Assembly: GCF_031202265.1 (NCBI RefSeq)
Contig: NZ_CP100604.1
Location: forward strand, 6,120,501 to 6,184,500
Source of the DNA: Bradyrhizobium sp. Ash2021
GTDB taxonomy: Bacteria > Pseudomonadota > Alphaproteobacteria > Rhizobiales > Xanthobacteraceae
DNA length: 64,000 bases
Reading direction: 5' to 3'
Below the pieces are notes generated by a model. The model did not search any database, was not told the origin of the DNA, and worked only from the letters and a program-made list of their open reading frames with translations. Of the stretch, positions 8,976 through 18,516 are shown one piece after another. Position 1 is the first letter of the stretch, and each line of letters begins with the position of its first letter. The translations under genes and the position numbers were made by a program.

Positions 8976-9713
8976 TTACCGGGTAACGTTCAATCCCGCC
9001 AGCATCTCCTTCACCGCCGCCATCGCGGCGGCAAGCTTTTCGGGATCGCGCGAGCGGACGACGAGATTGGTGTTCGGCTTCTTGTCTTCGTCCTGGAACG
9101 GATAGCTGCCGATGATGGTGTCGGGATGCGCATTGGCGATTTCCCGCAAAGGCCCGCCGATGTCGCCTTCCCGCGCATTGGCGCGGACCGATTCCGACAG
9201 CATCCGAACTCCCGACTTCAGCCGGGGCGCGACGATATCCATCATCGCCTGCATGATCGAGGGGATGCCTGCCATGACGATGACATTGCCGAGCTTGAAG
9301 CCGGGCGCGAGAATAGTCGCGCTCTGGATCAGCTCGGCACCGTCGGGAACGCGGGCCATGCGCAGCCGCGCCTCGTTCAAATCCTGTTCGGTCCAGCGCT
9401 CGCGAAACCGCGCCACCACTTCGGGGTGATGGTCGATGCCGACGCCGAACGCTTTGGCGACGCTGTCGGCGGTGATGTCGTCATGGGTCGGCCCGATACC
9501 GCCGGTGGTAAAGACGTAATTGTAGCGATGCCGCAGCGCATCAAGGGCGGCGATGATGTCGGCCTCGTCGTCGGCGACGACGCGGACTTCCTTGAGGTCG
9601 ATCCCGATATTGGTCAGATATTCGGCGATAAAACCGATGTTCTTGTCCTTGGTCCGGCCGGACAGGATCTCGTCACCGATGACCAGAATTCCCGCCGTGA
9701 CGATCTCACTCAT
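8976..9713 (-). CDS. CinA-like molybdopterin-binding-domain protein (competence/damage-inducible protein A N-domain)
   Basis: 245 residues, so only the N-terminal MoCF-type domain of CinA is present, without the C-terminal nicotinamide-nucleotide deamidase domain. Motifs: [31 protein letters not shown] at 69-80 (the MoCF ligand loop) and [14 protein letters not shown]. In related proteins this domain hydrolyses ADP-ribose-type or other nucleotide metabolites; here the substrate is not known. The ATG at 9713 is preferred over GTG 9719; GAGG lies ten bases upstream. Forty bases separate it from gpt on the same strand, so the two may be cotranscribed. Confidence 0.85.
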   Translation of the reverse strand: MSEIVTAGILVIGDEILSGRTKDKNIGFIAEYLTNIGIDLKEVRVVADDEADIIAALDALRHRYNYVFTTGGIGPTHDDITADSVAKAFGVGIDHHPEVVARFRERWTEQDLNEARLRMARVPDGAELIQSATILAPGFKLGNVIVMAGIPSIMQAMMDIVAPRLKSGVRMLSESVRANAREGDIGGPLREIANAHPDTIIGSYPFQDEDKKPNTNLVVRSRDPEKLAAAMAAVKEMLAGLNVTR

Positions 9714-9938
9714 AGTCACTTTTCCTCACCCTTTGCGCGCGACCTTGCCGGGCCAACGCCTTGAAGTCACGGGGTTTTGCTGCCGAAACAAGCACCCAGC
9801 AGCCGGTTTTTCAGGCAGCGCCGCAAAACACCCATAGCAAATGCCCTTGGCCAATGCATATCCCGCTGGCCCGGGCCTTGCTACCATCCCGTTAAGTCAT
9901 GCACTGTGTCGTATGGCGTCCAAGGGCAGTCGGGATTT

Positions 9939-11357
9939 ATGGCAGTTGCGTTCGATGAGATGAACGGCCTCGGCGGTGACCTCCGCTCGGCCTACCAGGA
10001 GCTCTCCCGCTGGCTGAAGGAGACGCCGCCGGACGCGCTCGAATATCGCCGCCAGGAAGCGGAGCTGCTGTTCCGCCGGATCGGCATCACCTTCGCGGTC
10101 TATGGCGATGCCGAAGCCCAGGAGCGGCTGATCCCGTTCGACGTGATCCCAAGGATCCTGTCGGCGAAGGAATGGACCCTGCTCGAGAAGGGTCTGAAGC
10201 AGCGGGTGCGCGCGCTCAACATGTTCCTGCGCGACATCTACCACGGCCGCGATATCCTTCGCGCCAATATCATCCCGGAAGACCTGATCTTCCAGAACCC
10301 GGTGTTCCGGCCGGAGATGAACGGCCAGAACGTACCGCACGACGTCTATGTCCACATCGCCGGCATCGACATCATCCGGGTCGACGCCGACAATTTCATC
10401 GTGCTGGAGGACAATGCGCGGACGCCGTCCGGCGTGTCCTACATGCTGGAAAACCGCGAAATCATGATGCGGCTGTTTCCGGACCTGTTCGCCCGCCACC
10501 GCGTCGCACCGGTGGAAAAATATCCCGACGAATTGCTGGCGGCGTTGCGGTCGGTGGCGCCGCTCAGCGCCTCGGCCGAGTCGACGGTGGCGCTGATGAC
10601 GCCCGGCGTCTACAATTCCGCCTATTACGAGCACTCGTTTTTGGCCGACAAGCTCGGCATCGAGCTGGTCGAGGGCCGCGACCTCATCGTCAAGAACGAC
10701 GAGGTGTTCATGCGGACCACCGAAGGCCTCAAACGGGTCGACGTGATCTATCGCCGGGTCGATGACGACTTCCTCGATCCCCTGACCTTCCGCCCGGATT
10801 CCGCGCTCGGCGTGCCCGGACTGATGTCGGCCTATGCGGCCGGCAATATCACGCTCGCCAATGCGGTCGGCACCGGCATCGCCGACGACAAGGCGATCTA
10901 TTCCTACATGCCGGACGTCGTGAAATTCTATCTCGGCGAAGAACCGATCCTGAAGAACGTGCAGACCTTTCGCTGCCGCGAGCCGCAGGACCTCGCTTAT
11001 GTGCTCGACAATCTAAGCGAACTCGTGGTCAAGGAAGTGCACGGCTCGGGCGGCTACGGCATGCTGATCGGGCCGGCCGCCACCAAGGCGACGATCGAGG
11101 CGTTCCGCGATAAATTGAAGCGCGAGCCGGAAGGGTTCATCGCCCAGCCGACGCTGGCGCTGTCGACCTGCCCGACCTGCACCGCGTCGGGCCTCGCGCC
11201 GCGCCATGTCGACCTTCGTCCGTTCGTCCTGACCGGCAGCAACCACGTCACCATCGTGCCGGGCGGGCTGACCCGCGTGGCGCTGAAGGAAGGCTCATTG
11301 GTGGTCAATTCCAGCCAGGGCGGCGGCACCAAGGACACCTGGATTCTGGACGAATAG
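9939..11357 (+). CDS. Circularly permuted ATP-grasp type 2 family protein (predicted amidoligase)
   Basis: 472 residues, starting MAVAFDEMNGLGG; an extension to 9777 has no coding character. The conserved path of this family is visible: LEYRRQEAELLFRRIGITF, NPVFRPEMNGQNVPHDVYVH, IVLEDNARTPSGVSYMLENR, DVIYRRVDDDFLDPLTF and the glycine-rich VVKEVHGSGGYGMLIGP, ending RVALKEGSLVVNSSQGGG. These correspond to the COG2308 (DUF404/407) circularly permuted ATP-grasp fold, predicted to form an amide or peptide bond with ATP. The gene is 16 bases from the alpha-E gene, with transglutaminase and Anbu downstream, the usual companions. The product of the pathway is unknown. Confidence 0.9.
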   Translation: MAVAFDEMNGLGGDLRSAYQELSRWLKETPPDALEYRRQEAELLFRRIGITFAVYGDAEAQERLIPFDVIPRILSAKEWTLLEKGLKQRVRALNMFLRDIYHGRDILRANIIPEDLIFQNPVFRPEMNGQNVPHDVYVHIAGIDIIRVDADNFIVLEDNARTPSGVSYMLENREIMMRLFPDLFARHRVAPVEKYPDELLAALRSVAPLSASAESTVALMTPGVYNSAYYEHSFLADKLGIELVEGRDLIVKNDEVFMRTTEGLKRVDVIYRRVDDDFLDPLTFRPDSALGVPGLMSAYAAGNITLANAVGTGIADDKAIYSYMPDVVKFYLGEEPILKNVQTFRCREPQDLAYVLDNLSELVVKEVHGSGGYGMLIGPAATKATIEAFRDKLKREPEGFIAQPTLALSTCPTCTASGLAPRHVDLRPFVLTGSNHVTIVPGGLTRVALKEGSLVVNSSQGGGTKDTWILDE

Positions 11358-11373
11358 AGAGCAAGACCCTCGC

Positions 11374-12318
11374 ATGCTGTCGCGCACCGCCGAAAACCTG
11401 TACTGGCTGGCCCGCTATGTCGAGCGGGCGGAATATCTGGCGCGCACCGTCGACGCGACCCTGCGCGTCACCGCCCTTCCCGCCGCCTATATCGGCAAGA
11501 CCAATGAATGGGACTCCGCACTTCTCACCGCCGGCGTCGGCGCGAGCTTCTACGAGGCCTATTCCGAAGCCAACGAACACAACGTCGTCGAGTATCTGGC
11601 GTTTTCGCCGTCCAACCCCTCGTCGATCAAGAACTGCATCGAGGCCGCGCGGCTGAATTCCCGCTCGGTACGAACCGCGCTGACCTCCGAGATGTGGGAC
11701 ACCATCAACTCGGCCTGGATCGAATTGCAGGAAGTCTGGGGCAAGGGCACCTCGACCCGTGAGGAACTCGCCAAATTCCTCCGTTTCGTGCAGGAAACCT
11801 CGCTGCGGTTCGACGGCTCGGCCTATCGGACCATGCTGCGCAACGATGCCTACTGGTTCTCGCGGCTCGGCCTGCATCTGGAGCGCGCCGACAACACCGC
11901 CCGCATTCTCGACGTGAAGTATCACGTGCTGCTGCCGGAGGAAGAGCATGTCGGCGGTCCCCTGGATTATTACCAGTGGACCTCGATCCTGCGCTCGGTG
12001 TCGGCGCTGACCGCCTATCACTGGGTCTACCGCGAAACGCTGAAACCGTGGCTGATCGCCGACCTGTTGATCCTGAACGATACGCTACCGCGCTCGCTGG
12101 CGAGCTGTTACAGCAATCTGGTCCGCAATCTCGACCAGATCGGCGTCGCCTACGGCCGCCAGGGCGCCGCGCAGCGCCACGCCCGTGGCGTCCGCAACCG
12201 CCTTGAACACAGCCATATGGACGATATCTTCCAGCATGGCGTGCATGAGTTCATCCAGGAGTTCCTTGCGGATAACTCACGGCTGGGTGAAATCATCACC
12301 AAGCAGTATCTGATTTGA
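11374..12318 (+). CDS. Alpha-E domain-containing protein (DUF403)
   Basis: 314 residues, almost entirely helical in appearance. It begins MLSRTAENLYWLARYVERAEYLARTVD, the standard start of the COG2307 alpha-E family, and contains FWFSRLGLHLERADNTARILD-type repeats (here AYWFSRLGLHLERADN) and a second paired helix block YCNLVRNLDQIG-like near the end. No catalytic residues are known; the domain is thought to act with the ATP-grasp partner as a scaffold or carrier. Only 16 bases separate it from the ATP-grasp gene, so the two form a translationally close pair. A repeat follows before the transglutaminase. Confidence 0.9.
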   Translation: MLSRTAENLYWLARYVERAEYLARTVDATLRVTALPAAYIGKTNEWDSALLTAGVGASFYEAYSEANEHNVVEYLAFSPSNPSSIKNCIEAARLNSRSVRTALTSEMWDTINSAWIELQEVWGKGTSTREELAKFLRFVQETSLRFDGSAYRTMLRNDAYWFSRLGLHLERADNTARILDVKYHVLLPEEEHVGGPLDYYQWTSILRSVSALTAYHWVYRETLKPWLIADLLILNDTLPRSLASCYSNLVRNLDQIGVAYGRQGAAQRHARGVRNRLEHSHMDDIFQHGVHEFIQEFLADNSRLGEIITKQYLI

Positions 12319-12321
12319 TAC

Positions 12322-12456
12322 CGTCAAGGCCGGGCTTGACCCGGCCATCCACGTCTTGCTTTGGGAGCGGACTTGGAAGAAAGACGTGGATGCCCGGGAG
12401 CGCAGACAAGTTTACGTAGTCTGCGTAAAAGCAGACTACTATGCCCGGGCATGACG
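12322..12456. repeat. Intergenic inverted repeat, 'GGCCGGGCTTGACCCGGCC' family
   Basis: Starts CCGTCAAGGCCGGGCTTGACCCGGCCATCC and ends TGCCCGGGCATGACG. An inner hairpin, TAGTCTGC(gtaaaa)GCAGACTA at about 12417-12438, is perfect. It splits the alpha-E/transglutaminase intergenic gap, so the downstream gene may need its own promoter. Confidence 0.75.
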
Positions 12457-12508
12457 AAGTTCTTCCTCTCGTCTACAAAAGAAACTCTAGTTCTGCTCTT
12501 GGTACGCC

Positions 12509-13345
12509 ATGCGCCTGCGAATTGCCCATTCCACGAGCTATCGCTACGAGCCGCCGGCCACGGGCGTGATCCAGATTCTGCGGATGACGCCCTCCAGCCA
12601 TGACGGGCAATACATCGCCGAATGGCAGATCGACGTCTCGACCGATTCGCGGCTCGATATGCACCAGGATGCGTTCGGCAACGTGACGCATGTGCTGACG
12701 TATGGGCCGCTCGCCGAACTCACCATCAATGTCGAGGGCCTGATCGAGACCCACGACACCGGCGGCGTGCTGCGCGGCACCGACGAGCGCTTCCCGCCGA
12801 GCCTGTTCCTGCGTTCGACCGCGCTGACCGAGGTCAATCCGGCGATGGCGACCTTTGCCCGCGAGCTGCGCTCGGAATCGGACGGCGACGTGCTCGGCTT
12901 CCTGCATGCGCTGATGGTGCAGATCAACGAGCACATGACGTTCGACGAGGACCCCACCACCAGCGGCACCGCCGCGGCGGAGGCCTTTGGGCTCAAGCGC
13001 GGCGTGTGCCAGGACTACGCCCATATCTTCATCGCCTGCGCGCGCTCCGGCGGCGTGCCGGCGCGGTTCGTCTCCGGGCATTTCCTGCGCTCCGACGGCA
13101 TGGTCAACCAGCAGGCCGGCCACGCCTGGGCGGAAGCCTTCGTGCCTGATCTGGGCTGGGTCGGGTTCGATGCGGCCAACGCTATCTGCACCACGGACGC
13201 GCACGCCCGCGTCGCCATCGGGCTCGACTATCTCGGCGCCGCCCCGGTGCGCGGCACCCGTTATGGCGGCGGCAACGAGACGCTGACGGTGGCAGTCAAC
13301 GTCGAACAGGCCGGGCGCCCGGGGCAGTGGCAGAGCCAGTCGTAG
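12509..13345 (+). CDS. Transglutaminase-like cysteine protease family protein
   Basis: 278 residues. An N-terminal beta domain (MRLRIAHSTSYRYEPPATG, the bacterial transglutaminase N region) precedes the papain-like core. The catalytic triad is C167 (RGVCQDYAH), H205 (GHAWAEAF) and D221 (VGFDAAN). No signal peptide, so it acts in the cytoplasm. In this gene set it is expected to cleave or exchange amide bonds, either releasing or trimming what the ATP-grasp enzyme makes. Same strand as the ATP-grasp and alpha-E genes, 190 bases downstream. It is followed by two abutting repeats and then a convergent transporter binding-protein gene. Confidence 0.9.
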   Translation: MRLRIAHSTSYRYEPPATGVIQILRMTPSSHDGQYIAEWQIDVSTDSRLDMHQDAFGNVTHVLTYGPLAELTINVEGLIETHDTGGVLRGTDERFPPSLFLRSTALTEVNPAMATFARELRSESDGDVLGFLHALMVQINEHMTFDEDPTTSGTAAAEAFGLKRGVCQDYAHIFIACARSGGVPARFVSGHFLRSDGMVNQQAGHAWAEAFVPDLGWVGFDAANAICTTDAHARVAIGLDYLGAAPVRGTRYGGGNETLTVAVNVEQAGRPGQWQSQS

Positions 13346-13367
13346 GATTTGATCGCAGCCCTACCAT

Positions 13368-13485
13368 CGTCATTGCGAGGAGCGTAGCGACGAAGCAATC
13401 CACGCTTGCTTTGTTGCGCCATGGATTGCTTCGCGGAGCCTGTCATCGGGCGCGCGTTCGCGCGACCCGTTGGCTCGCAATGACG
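13368..13485. repeat. Palindromic intergenic repeat, CGTCATTGCGAG family
   Basis: Starts CGTCATTGCGAGGAGCGTAGCG and ends GGCTCGCAATGACG. Inner arms GAAGCAATCCA and TGGATTGCTTC pair with each other. Also includes the GCCTGTCATCGGGCG...GACCCGTTGG module. Same family at 17.0, 19.8, 34.9 and 53.8 kb. Confidence 0.88.
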
Positions 13486-13502
13486 TGGATAGTGCGCGGC
13501 CA

Positions 13503-13603
13503 CGATGCGCGATTGCACACCGGGGAATCTCGAGATCCCGGGTTCGCGCTAAGCGCGCCCTCAGATGCGCAATTGCGCATCGTAGATGACGGCCTTTCGG
13601 CCG
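13503..13603. repeat. Partial CCGGAATGAC-family repeat with GCGCAATTGCGC core
   Basis: Contains GATGCGCGATTGCAC, GGAATCTCGAGATCCC and the palindrome GATGCGCAATTGCGCATC, the same modules as the 0.8 and 43.9 kb copies but without intact outer arms. The trailing GACGGCCTTTCGGCCGTC hairpin at 13588-13605 touches the stop codon of the next gene and could terminate it. Confidence 0.7.
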
Positions 13604-15214
13604 TCACTTATCCAGCCACACATCCTCGAACCGCAGGTTGTTGTACTGGCTGTTGTCGTGCGGGCGAAAATTCTTCACGTAGGGCTGCCAGCAATTGCCG
13701 GCCGATGAGTGCAGGATGATCGGGCGTGCGGCGTCTTCGACCAGGATACGTTCGATGTCCCAGACCAGCCTGCTCCGCTTGTCCCGGTCGAGCTCGCGCG
13801 ATTGCGCCGACAGCAGCCTGTCGACCTCGGCATTGCAGTACTGGGTGTAGTTGCGCTCCGAATTGCAGGAATAGTTCTCGACGATATTGCCGTCGGGATC
13901 GTCGACGCTGACGCCGGTGACGTTCAGTCCGATGGTGTAATCCTTCTTGGCGAGCCTGGCATACCATCGCGGCGTGTCGAGAATATCGAGTTCGCCGACG
14001 ATGTAGATCTTCTTGAGCTGGTCGGCCACGATGACGGCCGGATCGCGGTAGGTCGGCAGGTTCCGCGTCTGGATCTTGATCGGCAGCGGTTTGGCATCGC
14101 TGTAGCCGAGCTTCTGCATGATGGCCTGCGCCTCGGCGATGTTCTTGTGGGTGTCGGGACCATATCCCGTCAGCGACGCCACCATTTCCGGCGGCATGCC
14201 CCATTCGCCCTCGGGCTTCGCCAGCATGGCGCCGCCCAGCCGTGCGTCCCCTTCCATCAGGATGGTGTTGAAGGCCTTGCGATCGAGCGCCAGCGACATG
14301 GCCTTTCGGATCTCCGGATTGTCGAACGGCGGATTGACGCGATTGACCAGCAAATTGATCTGGGTTCCCGTCGTGGTCATTTCGCAGATCGCCTTCGGCG
14401 CCTGCGCCTTGATGTCCTTCATCAGGGGAACGCTGATGTCGGAGGGAAAAGTGATGTCGTAATCGCCGGTCGCGAACGCCAGCATGCGCGTGGCGCGGCT
14501 GTCGATGGTCCGCACCGCGATCTCGTCGAGATAGGGGCGGCCCTTCTTGAAGTAGTCGGGGTTTCGCACCAGGCGGATCGAGTCGCCGCGCTTGAATTCG
14601 ACGAATTTGAACGGGCCGGTGCCGATCGGCCTGGTCCGCATCACGGCCTGCGGAACGTGGCACGGATACACCACCGAAAACGCGCTCGCGAGCAGCACCG
14701 GCAGGCTCGGTTGCGGCTCGCTGAGTTCGAAGGTCGCCTCATAGTCGCCGTTGACGCTGACGTCCTGCAGCTTGGAGTACCAGACCTTGCGCGGGTTGCG
14801 ATGAAAATCCTTGGCATCGCCCTTGCCGATCAGCATCCGCCAGGTGCATTGCACGTCCCTGGCAGTGAACGGCTGGCCGTCATGCCATTTCACGCCCTGC
14901 CGCAGCTTGAACGTCAGTTTGGTGTTGGTCGGATCCCACGACCAGCTTTCGGCCAGATCCGGGATCACTGTCTCGAGGCTCTCGTGGACCTTGGCAGGAT
15001 CGAACACGACGAGGTTGTTGAACACCGCCGCAAACGGCATCACCGAGGCGATGGTCGCTTCTTCCAGCAGCGAGGTGCTGGGCGGATTGTCGTTGTGATA
15101 GAGCCTGAGCGTGCCGCCGGCTTTTTGGGCGGCGACAGGGCTCGCGGCCAACATCGCGCAACTCAGCACCGCAATGGACATGGCTGATTGGCGGAACCGG
15201 CGGCTGGCGCGCAT
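13604..15214 (-). CDS. ABC transporter substrate-binding protein, family 5 (peptide/nickel type), orphan
   Basis: 536 residues. Signal peptide: MRASRRFRQSAMSIAVLSCAMLAASPVAAQ, with cleavage after PVAA likely. Family 5 extracellular solute-binding motifs are present: ESWSWDPTNTKLTFKLRQGVKWHDGQPFTARD and later NPPFDNPEIRKAMSLALDR. These proteins deliver peptides, nickel or small amino compounds to an ABC importer in the inner membrane. No permease or ATPase gene lies beside it, so its importer must be encoded elsewhere. GGGGAGAT precedes the ATG. It is convergent with the transglutaminase and divergent from Anbu, placed inside the amidoligase gene set. Confidence 0.9.
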   Translation of the reverse strand: MRASRRFRQSAMSIAVLSCAMLAASPVAAQKAGGTLRLYHNDNPPSTSLLEEATIASVMPFAAVFNNLVVFDPAKVHESLETVIPDLAESWSWDPTNTKLTFKLRQGVKWHDGQPFTARDVQCTWRMLIGKGDAKDFHRNPRKVWYSKLQDVSVNGDYEATFELSEPQPSLPVLLASAFSVVYPCHVPQAVMRTRPIGTGPFKFVEFKRGDSIRLVRNPDYFKKGRPYLDEIAVRTIDSRATRMLAFATGDYDITFPSDISVPLMKDIKAQAPKAICEMTTTGTQINLLVNRVNPPFDNPEIRKAMSLALDRKAFNTILMEGDARLGGAMLAKPEGEWGMPPEMVASLTGYGPDTHKNIAEAQAIMQKLGYSDAKPLPIKIQTRNLPTYRDPAVIVADQLKKIYIVGELDILDTPRWYARLAKKDYTIGLNVTGVSVDDPDGNIVENYSCNSERNYTQYCNAEVDRLLSAQSRELDRDKRSRLVWDIERILVEDAARPIILHSSAGNCWQPYVKNFRPHDNSQYNNLRFEDVWLDK

Positions 15215-15440
15215 GTTGATCTCCCCGATTTTTTATTCTTTTTGGAAACGCCAGCGTGCCGGAGGCCATCGGCTTAATCAATACTCACAGTTGAGGGCGC
15301 AATCGGGCTCCGCCCAACGCCCAATGCGTCTTTTTACCCGTTGGACGCATACCGCGCCACGGGGAATTGGGGTTGGATGCCCCCCTGAAATTGGCTACTA
15401 GTTTGGCGCCGAGAAACTCGGACGCGTTTGGGGACTGGGA

Positions 15441-16199
15441 ATGACCTATTGTTGCGGAATTCTGGTGCGGGACGGCCTCGTCATGATCGCGGATACCCGC
15501 ACCAATGCCGGGCTCGACAACGTCTCGACCTTTCGCAAGCTGCACATTTTCTCCAAGCCCGGCGAGCGCATCATGGCGATCGCCAGCGCCGGCAATCTCG
15601 CGATCAGCCAGTCGGTGCTCTCGACCCTGACCGAAGGGCTCGAAGACCCGCACACCGGCGAGATCGAAACCCTGATGAACGCGCCGACCATGTTCCAGGC
15701 AGCCCAGCGCATCGGCCGCGCCATCCGCAACGTGCACGCCACCGAAGGCGACGCGCTGAAATCGGAAGACGTCTCGTTCGACGTCTCGTTCCTGTTCGGC
15801 GGCCAGATCAAGGGGTCGCGGATGCGGCTGTTCATGGTCTACACCGCCGGCAATTTCATCGAATGCACCACCGACACGCCCTATTTGCAGATCGGTGAGC
15901 ACAAATACGGCAAGCCGGTGCTGGACCGCGCCATGCATTACGACGTCGAGCTGTATGAGGCGCTGAAGACCAGCCTGATCTCGATGGATTCGACCATGCG
16001 CTCCAATCTCGGCGTCGGTCTTCCGATCGACGTATTGGTGGTGCGCGCGGATGCCTGCGAGGCCGATCTCAATCACCGCATCGAGGCCGGCGAGCCCTAT
16101 TTCCATGATCTGCGCTCGCGCTGGTCGGCGGCATTGCGCGCGGCGCATCAGAATATTCCAAGACCACCCTACAAATCCGAAACAGAAACAAAAAACTGA
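15441..16199 (+). CDS. Anbu proteasome-like peptidase
   Basis: 252 residues. It starts [24 protein letters not shown]; removal of Met would expose Thr2 as the N-terminal nucleophile, as in proteasome beta subunits. The [20 protein letters not shown] block and the downstream [12 protein letters not shown] are diagnostic of Anbu rather than HslV or actinobacterial PrcB. Members assemble into open ring or helical particles in the cytoplasm; their substrates are not settled. Anbu genes normally accompany COG2308, COG2307 and transglutaminase genes, all found 2-5.5 kb upstream here. The SDR gene begins 13 bases downstream. Confidence 0.92.
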   Translation: MTYCCGILVRDGLVMIADTRTNAGLDNVSTFRKLHIFSKPGERIMAIASAGNLAISQSVLSTLTEGLEDPHTGEIETLMNAPTMFQAAQRIGRAIRNVHATEGDALKSEDVSFDVSFLFGGQIKGSRMRLFMVYTAGNFIECTTDTPYLQIGEHKYGKPVLDRAMHYDVELYEALKTSLISMDSTMRSNLGVGLPIDVLVVRADACEADLNHRIEAGEPYFHDLRSRWSAALRAAHQNIPRPPYKSETETKN

Positions 16200-16212
16200 A
16201 GGCGAGGAAACC

Positions 16213-16977
16213 ATGGCCGAGGCAGCAAACAAGATCGCAATCGTCACCGGTGCAGGCACCGGCGTCGGGCGCGCGGCATCGCTGGCGCTGATGAATGCGG
16301 GCTTCACCGTGGTGCTCGCCGGGCGCCGCCTGGAGATGCTGGAAGAGACCAAAAAGCTCGGCGACAATGTCGGCAAGAGCCTCTGCGTGTCCGCCGACAT
16401 GACCAATCCCGGCTCGATCGCGGCGCTGTTCGCCAAGGTGATGGACACCTATGGCCGGCTCGACGTTCTGTTCAACAATGCCGGCATGGGCGCGCCGCCG
16501 GTGAACTTCGAGGATCTCAGCCTCGAACAGTGGCAGGCCGTGGTGAACACCAATCTCACCGGCCCGTTCCTGTGCACCCAGCACGCCTTCCGCATCATGA
16601 AGGACCAGACCCCGCGCGGCGGCCGCATCATCAACAACGGCTCGATCTCGGCACACGCGCCGCGGCCGTTCTCCGCGGCCTATACCTCGACCAAGCACGC
16701 CATCACTGGTCTCACCAAGGCCAGTAACCTCGACGGCCGCATGTATGACATCGCGGTCGGCCAGGTCGATATCGGCAATGCCGCAACGCCGATGACCGAC
16801 CGCATGGTCGCCGGCCCCGGCGTGATGCAACCGGATGGCACGATGAAACAAGAGCCGCGCATGGATGCGAAAGCCGTCGGCGACGCCGTCGCCTACATGG
16901 CCGGCCTGCCGCTCGACGCCAACGTGCTGTTCATGACGGTCATGGCGAGCAAGATGCCGTTCGTCGGACGGGGCTGA
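16213..16977 (+). CDS. SDR family NAD(P)-dependent oxidoreductase
   Basis: 254 residues; classical short-chain dehydrogenase. The cofactor loop [10 protein letters not shown] lies at 11-20, NNAG at 88-91 and the catalytic Y157/K161 in YTSTKHA, with serine 144 or 146 completing the triad. The ATG at 16213 has GGCGAGG just upstream; a longer frame starting inside the Anbu gene is rejected. A basic residue after the first beta-strands (GRR at 37-39) hints at NADPH preference. It reads through from Anbu with 13 bases between them, so it may share the Anbu transcript. Substrate unknown. Confidence 0.88.
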   Translation: MAEAANKIAIVTGAGTGVGRAASLALMNAGFTVVLAGRRLEMLEETKKLGDNVGKSLCVSADMTNPGSIAALFAKVMDTYGRLDVLFNNAGMGAPPVNFEDLSLEQWQAVVNTNLTGPFLCTQHAFRIMKDQTPRGGRIINNGSISAHAPRPFSAAYTSTKHAITGLTKASNLDGRMYDIAVGQVDIGNAATPMTDRMVAGPGVMQPDGTMKQEPRMDAKAVGDAVAYMAGLPLDANVLFMTVMASKMPFVGRG

Positions 16978-16993
16978 TCTGCCACTCTATCAC

Positions 16994-17112
16994 CGTCATT
17001 GCGAGCCAACGGGTCGGCGCGAAGCGCCGCCCGATGACAGGCTCCGCGAAGCAATCCATTTATCGGCGCACGAAGTATGGATTGCTTCGTCGCTTCGCTC
17101 CTCGCAATGACG
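16994..17112. repeat. Palindromic intergenic repeat, CGTCATTGCGAG family
   Basis: Starts CGTCATTGCGAGCCAACGG and ends GCTCCTCGCAATGACG. Carries the pair GAAGCAATCCAT / ATGGATTGCTTC and an inner GGCGCGAAGCGCC hairpin. Lies between convergent SDR and MFS genes, a natural place for a shared transcript end. Confidence 0.88.
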
Positions 17113-17119
17113 CTTGAGC

Positions 17120-18343
17120 CTACTCCAGCTTCTCCACATCCCGCAGCGCCGGAAACAGCTTCATCCACAATAGCGCGATGGCGATGGTGCCGACGCCGCC
17201 GAGCACGGCGGCCGGCATCGCGCCGAACAGCGCTGCGGTGACGCCGCTTTCGAACTGGCCGAGCTGGTTGGAGGCGTTGATGAACAGGAAATTCACCGCA
17301 CCGACGCGGCCGCGCATCTCGTCGGGCGTCGCCAGCTGCACCAGCGAAAACCGGATCACCACGCTGATGGTATCGGCGGCGCCGAGGATCGCGAGCGCCA
17401 GCACCGACAGCCACATCCAGTGCGACAGCGCGAACACGACGGTGGCCGCGCCGAACACGATCACGGCCTGAAACATGCGTAATCCGACGCGGCGGTGGAT
17501 GGTGTGGCGCGCGAGGAACGCGGTCATCAGCAAGGCACCGACCGCGGGCGCGGCGCGCAGGATGCCGAGGCCGAGCGGCCCGGCCTGAAGGATATCCCGC
17601 GCATAGATCGGCAACAGCGCGGTGGCGCCACCGAGCAGCACCGCGAACAGATCGAGCGAGATCGTGCCGAGGATCGCAGGATTGTTGCGAACGAACCTGA
17701 CGCCGGCGAACAGATCGCCCGGCGTCGCCGCATCCCTGACCGCAGCCGGTTGCAGCAGGCGAATGCCGCCGGTCAGGATCGCTCCCAACAGCCAGAACAG
17801 CACCATGATGCCATAGGGCATGCTGGGCATCACGGCATAAGCGAGACCGCCGAGCGCCGGCCCGGTGATGGTGGCGACTTGCGTGGCACCGCTCGAGATC
17901 GCGGTCGCGCGCTGTAGCGAACCCGGCGGCGTGATCAGCGGCAGCATCGCCGATGTCGTCGGGCTCTCGAACGCCCCCGCCGTTCCCAGCACGAAGGTGG
18001 CGATGAAAATATGCGTTACCGTCAGCCAGCCCGAATAGGCGCCCCAGGCGAGAAACAGCGCCGTCAGCGCTTCGGCAAACTGGCAAAGCTGCACGACGCG
18101 CTTGCGCTCGTAACGATCTGCGGCGCTGCCGGCTACGAACAGCAACAGCGCGGTGGGCAGAAACTGAACCAGCCCGACCATGCCGAGGTCGAACGCGCTG
18201 CCGGTCAGGTCATAGATCTGCCAGCCGATCGCCACCGCGCCGATCTGGCTGGAGAACCGCGACAGGCTGCGCGACAGCAGAAACAGCAGAAAGGATCGAT
18301 GCTTGAGCAGAGCGCCGGCGCCCGCGGGCATGATGGAAGACAT
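17120..18343 (-). CDS. MFS transporter, EntS/enterobactin-exporter-like
   Basis: 407 residues with about twelve hydrophobic segments; inner-membrane proton-coupled exporter. The beginning (LLKHRSFLLFLLSRSLSRFSSQIGAVAIGWQIYDLTGSAFDLGMVGL) and the loop AGSAADRYERKRVVQ are the MFS_3 (EntS-like) N-terminus and the A-type loop 2-3 motif. The start ATG at 18343 is chosen because the fold begins there; the upstream in-frame extension to 18463 is proline/glycine rich and unlike the family. The exported compound is not known. Divergent from the nucleoside transporter gene. Confidence 0.88.
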   Translation of the reverse strand: MSSIMPAGAGALLKHRSFLLFLLSRSLSRFSSQIGAVAIGWQIYDLTGSAFDLGMVGLVQFLPTALLLFVAGSAADRYERKRVVQLCQFAEALTALFLAWGAYSGWLTVTHIFIATFVLGTAGAFESPTTSAMLPLITPPGSLQRATAISSGATQVATITGPALGGLAYAVMPSMPYGIMVLFWLLGAILTGGIRLLQPAAVRDAATPGDLFAGVRFVRNNPAILGTISLDLFAVLLGGATALLPIYARDILQAGPLGLGILRAAPAVGALLMTAFLARHTIHRRVGLRMFQAVIVFGAATVVFALSHWMWLSVLALAILGAADTISVVIRFSLVQLATPDEMRGRVGAVNFLFINASNQLGQFESGVTAALFGAMPAAVLGGVGTIAIALLWMKLFPALRDVEKLE

Positions 18344-18516
18344 GGCTCGACCGGTCCTGCGTTCAAAGCGTGAGCCGTGCGGCCCCGCTTCGGTGTTGTT
18401 TATGACGCCGTGACCGACCCCCGCTCCGTTGTCAATGGCCGCGCCGGCAGACGGGCCCGGCATTGCGCTTTGAACTCCGCCGCTGCCATAATCGCTGAAA
18501 GCGGGGCTTGGGGATC

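Noticed and set aside
13604..14663. Second long minus-strand frame inside the binding-protein gene
   Set aside because: Arg/His/Gln-rich out-of-frame shadow without a domain.
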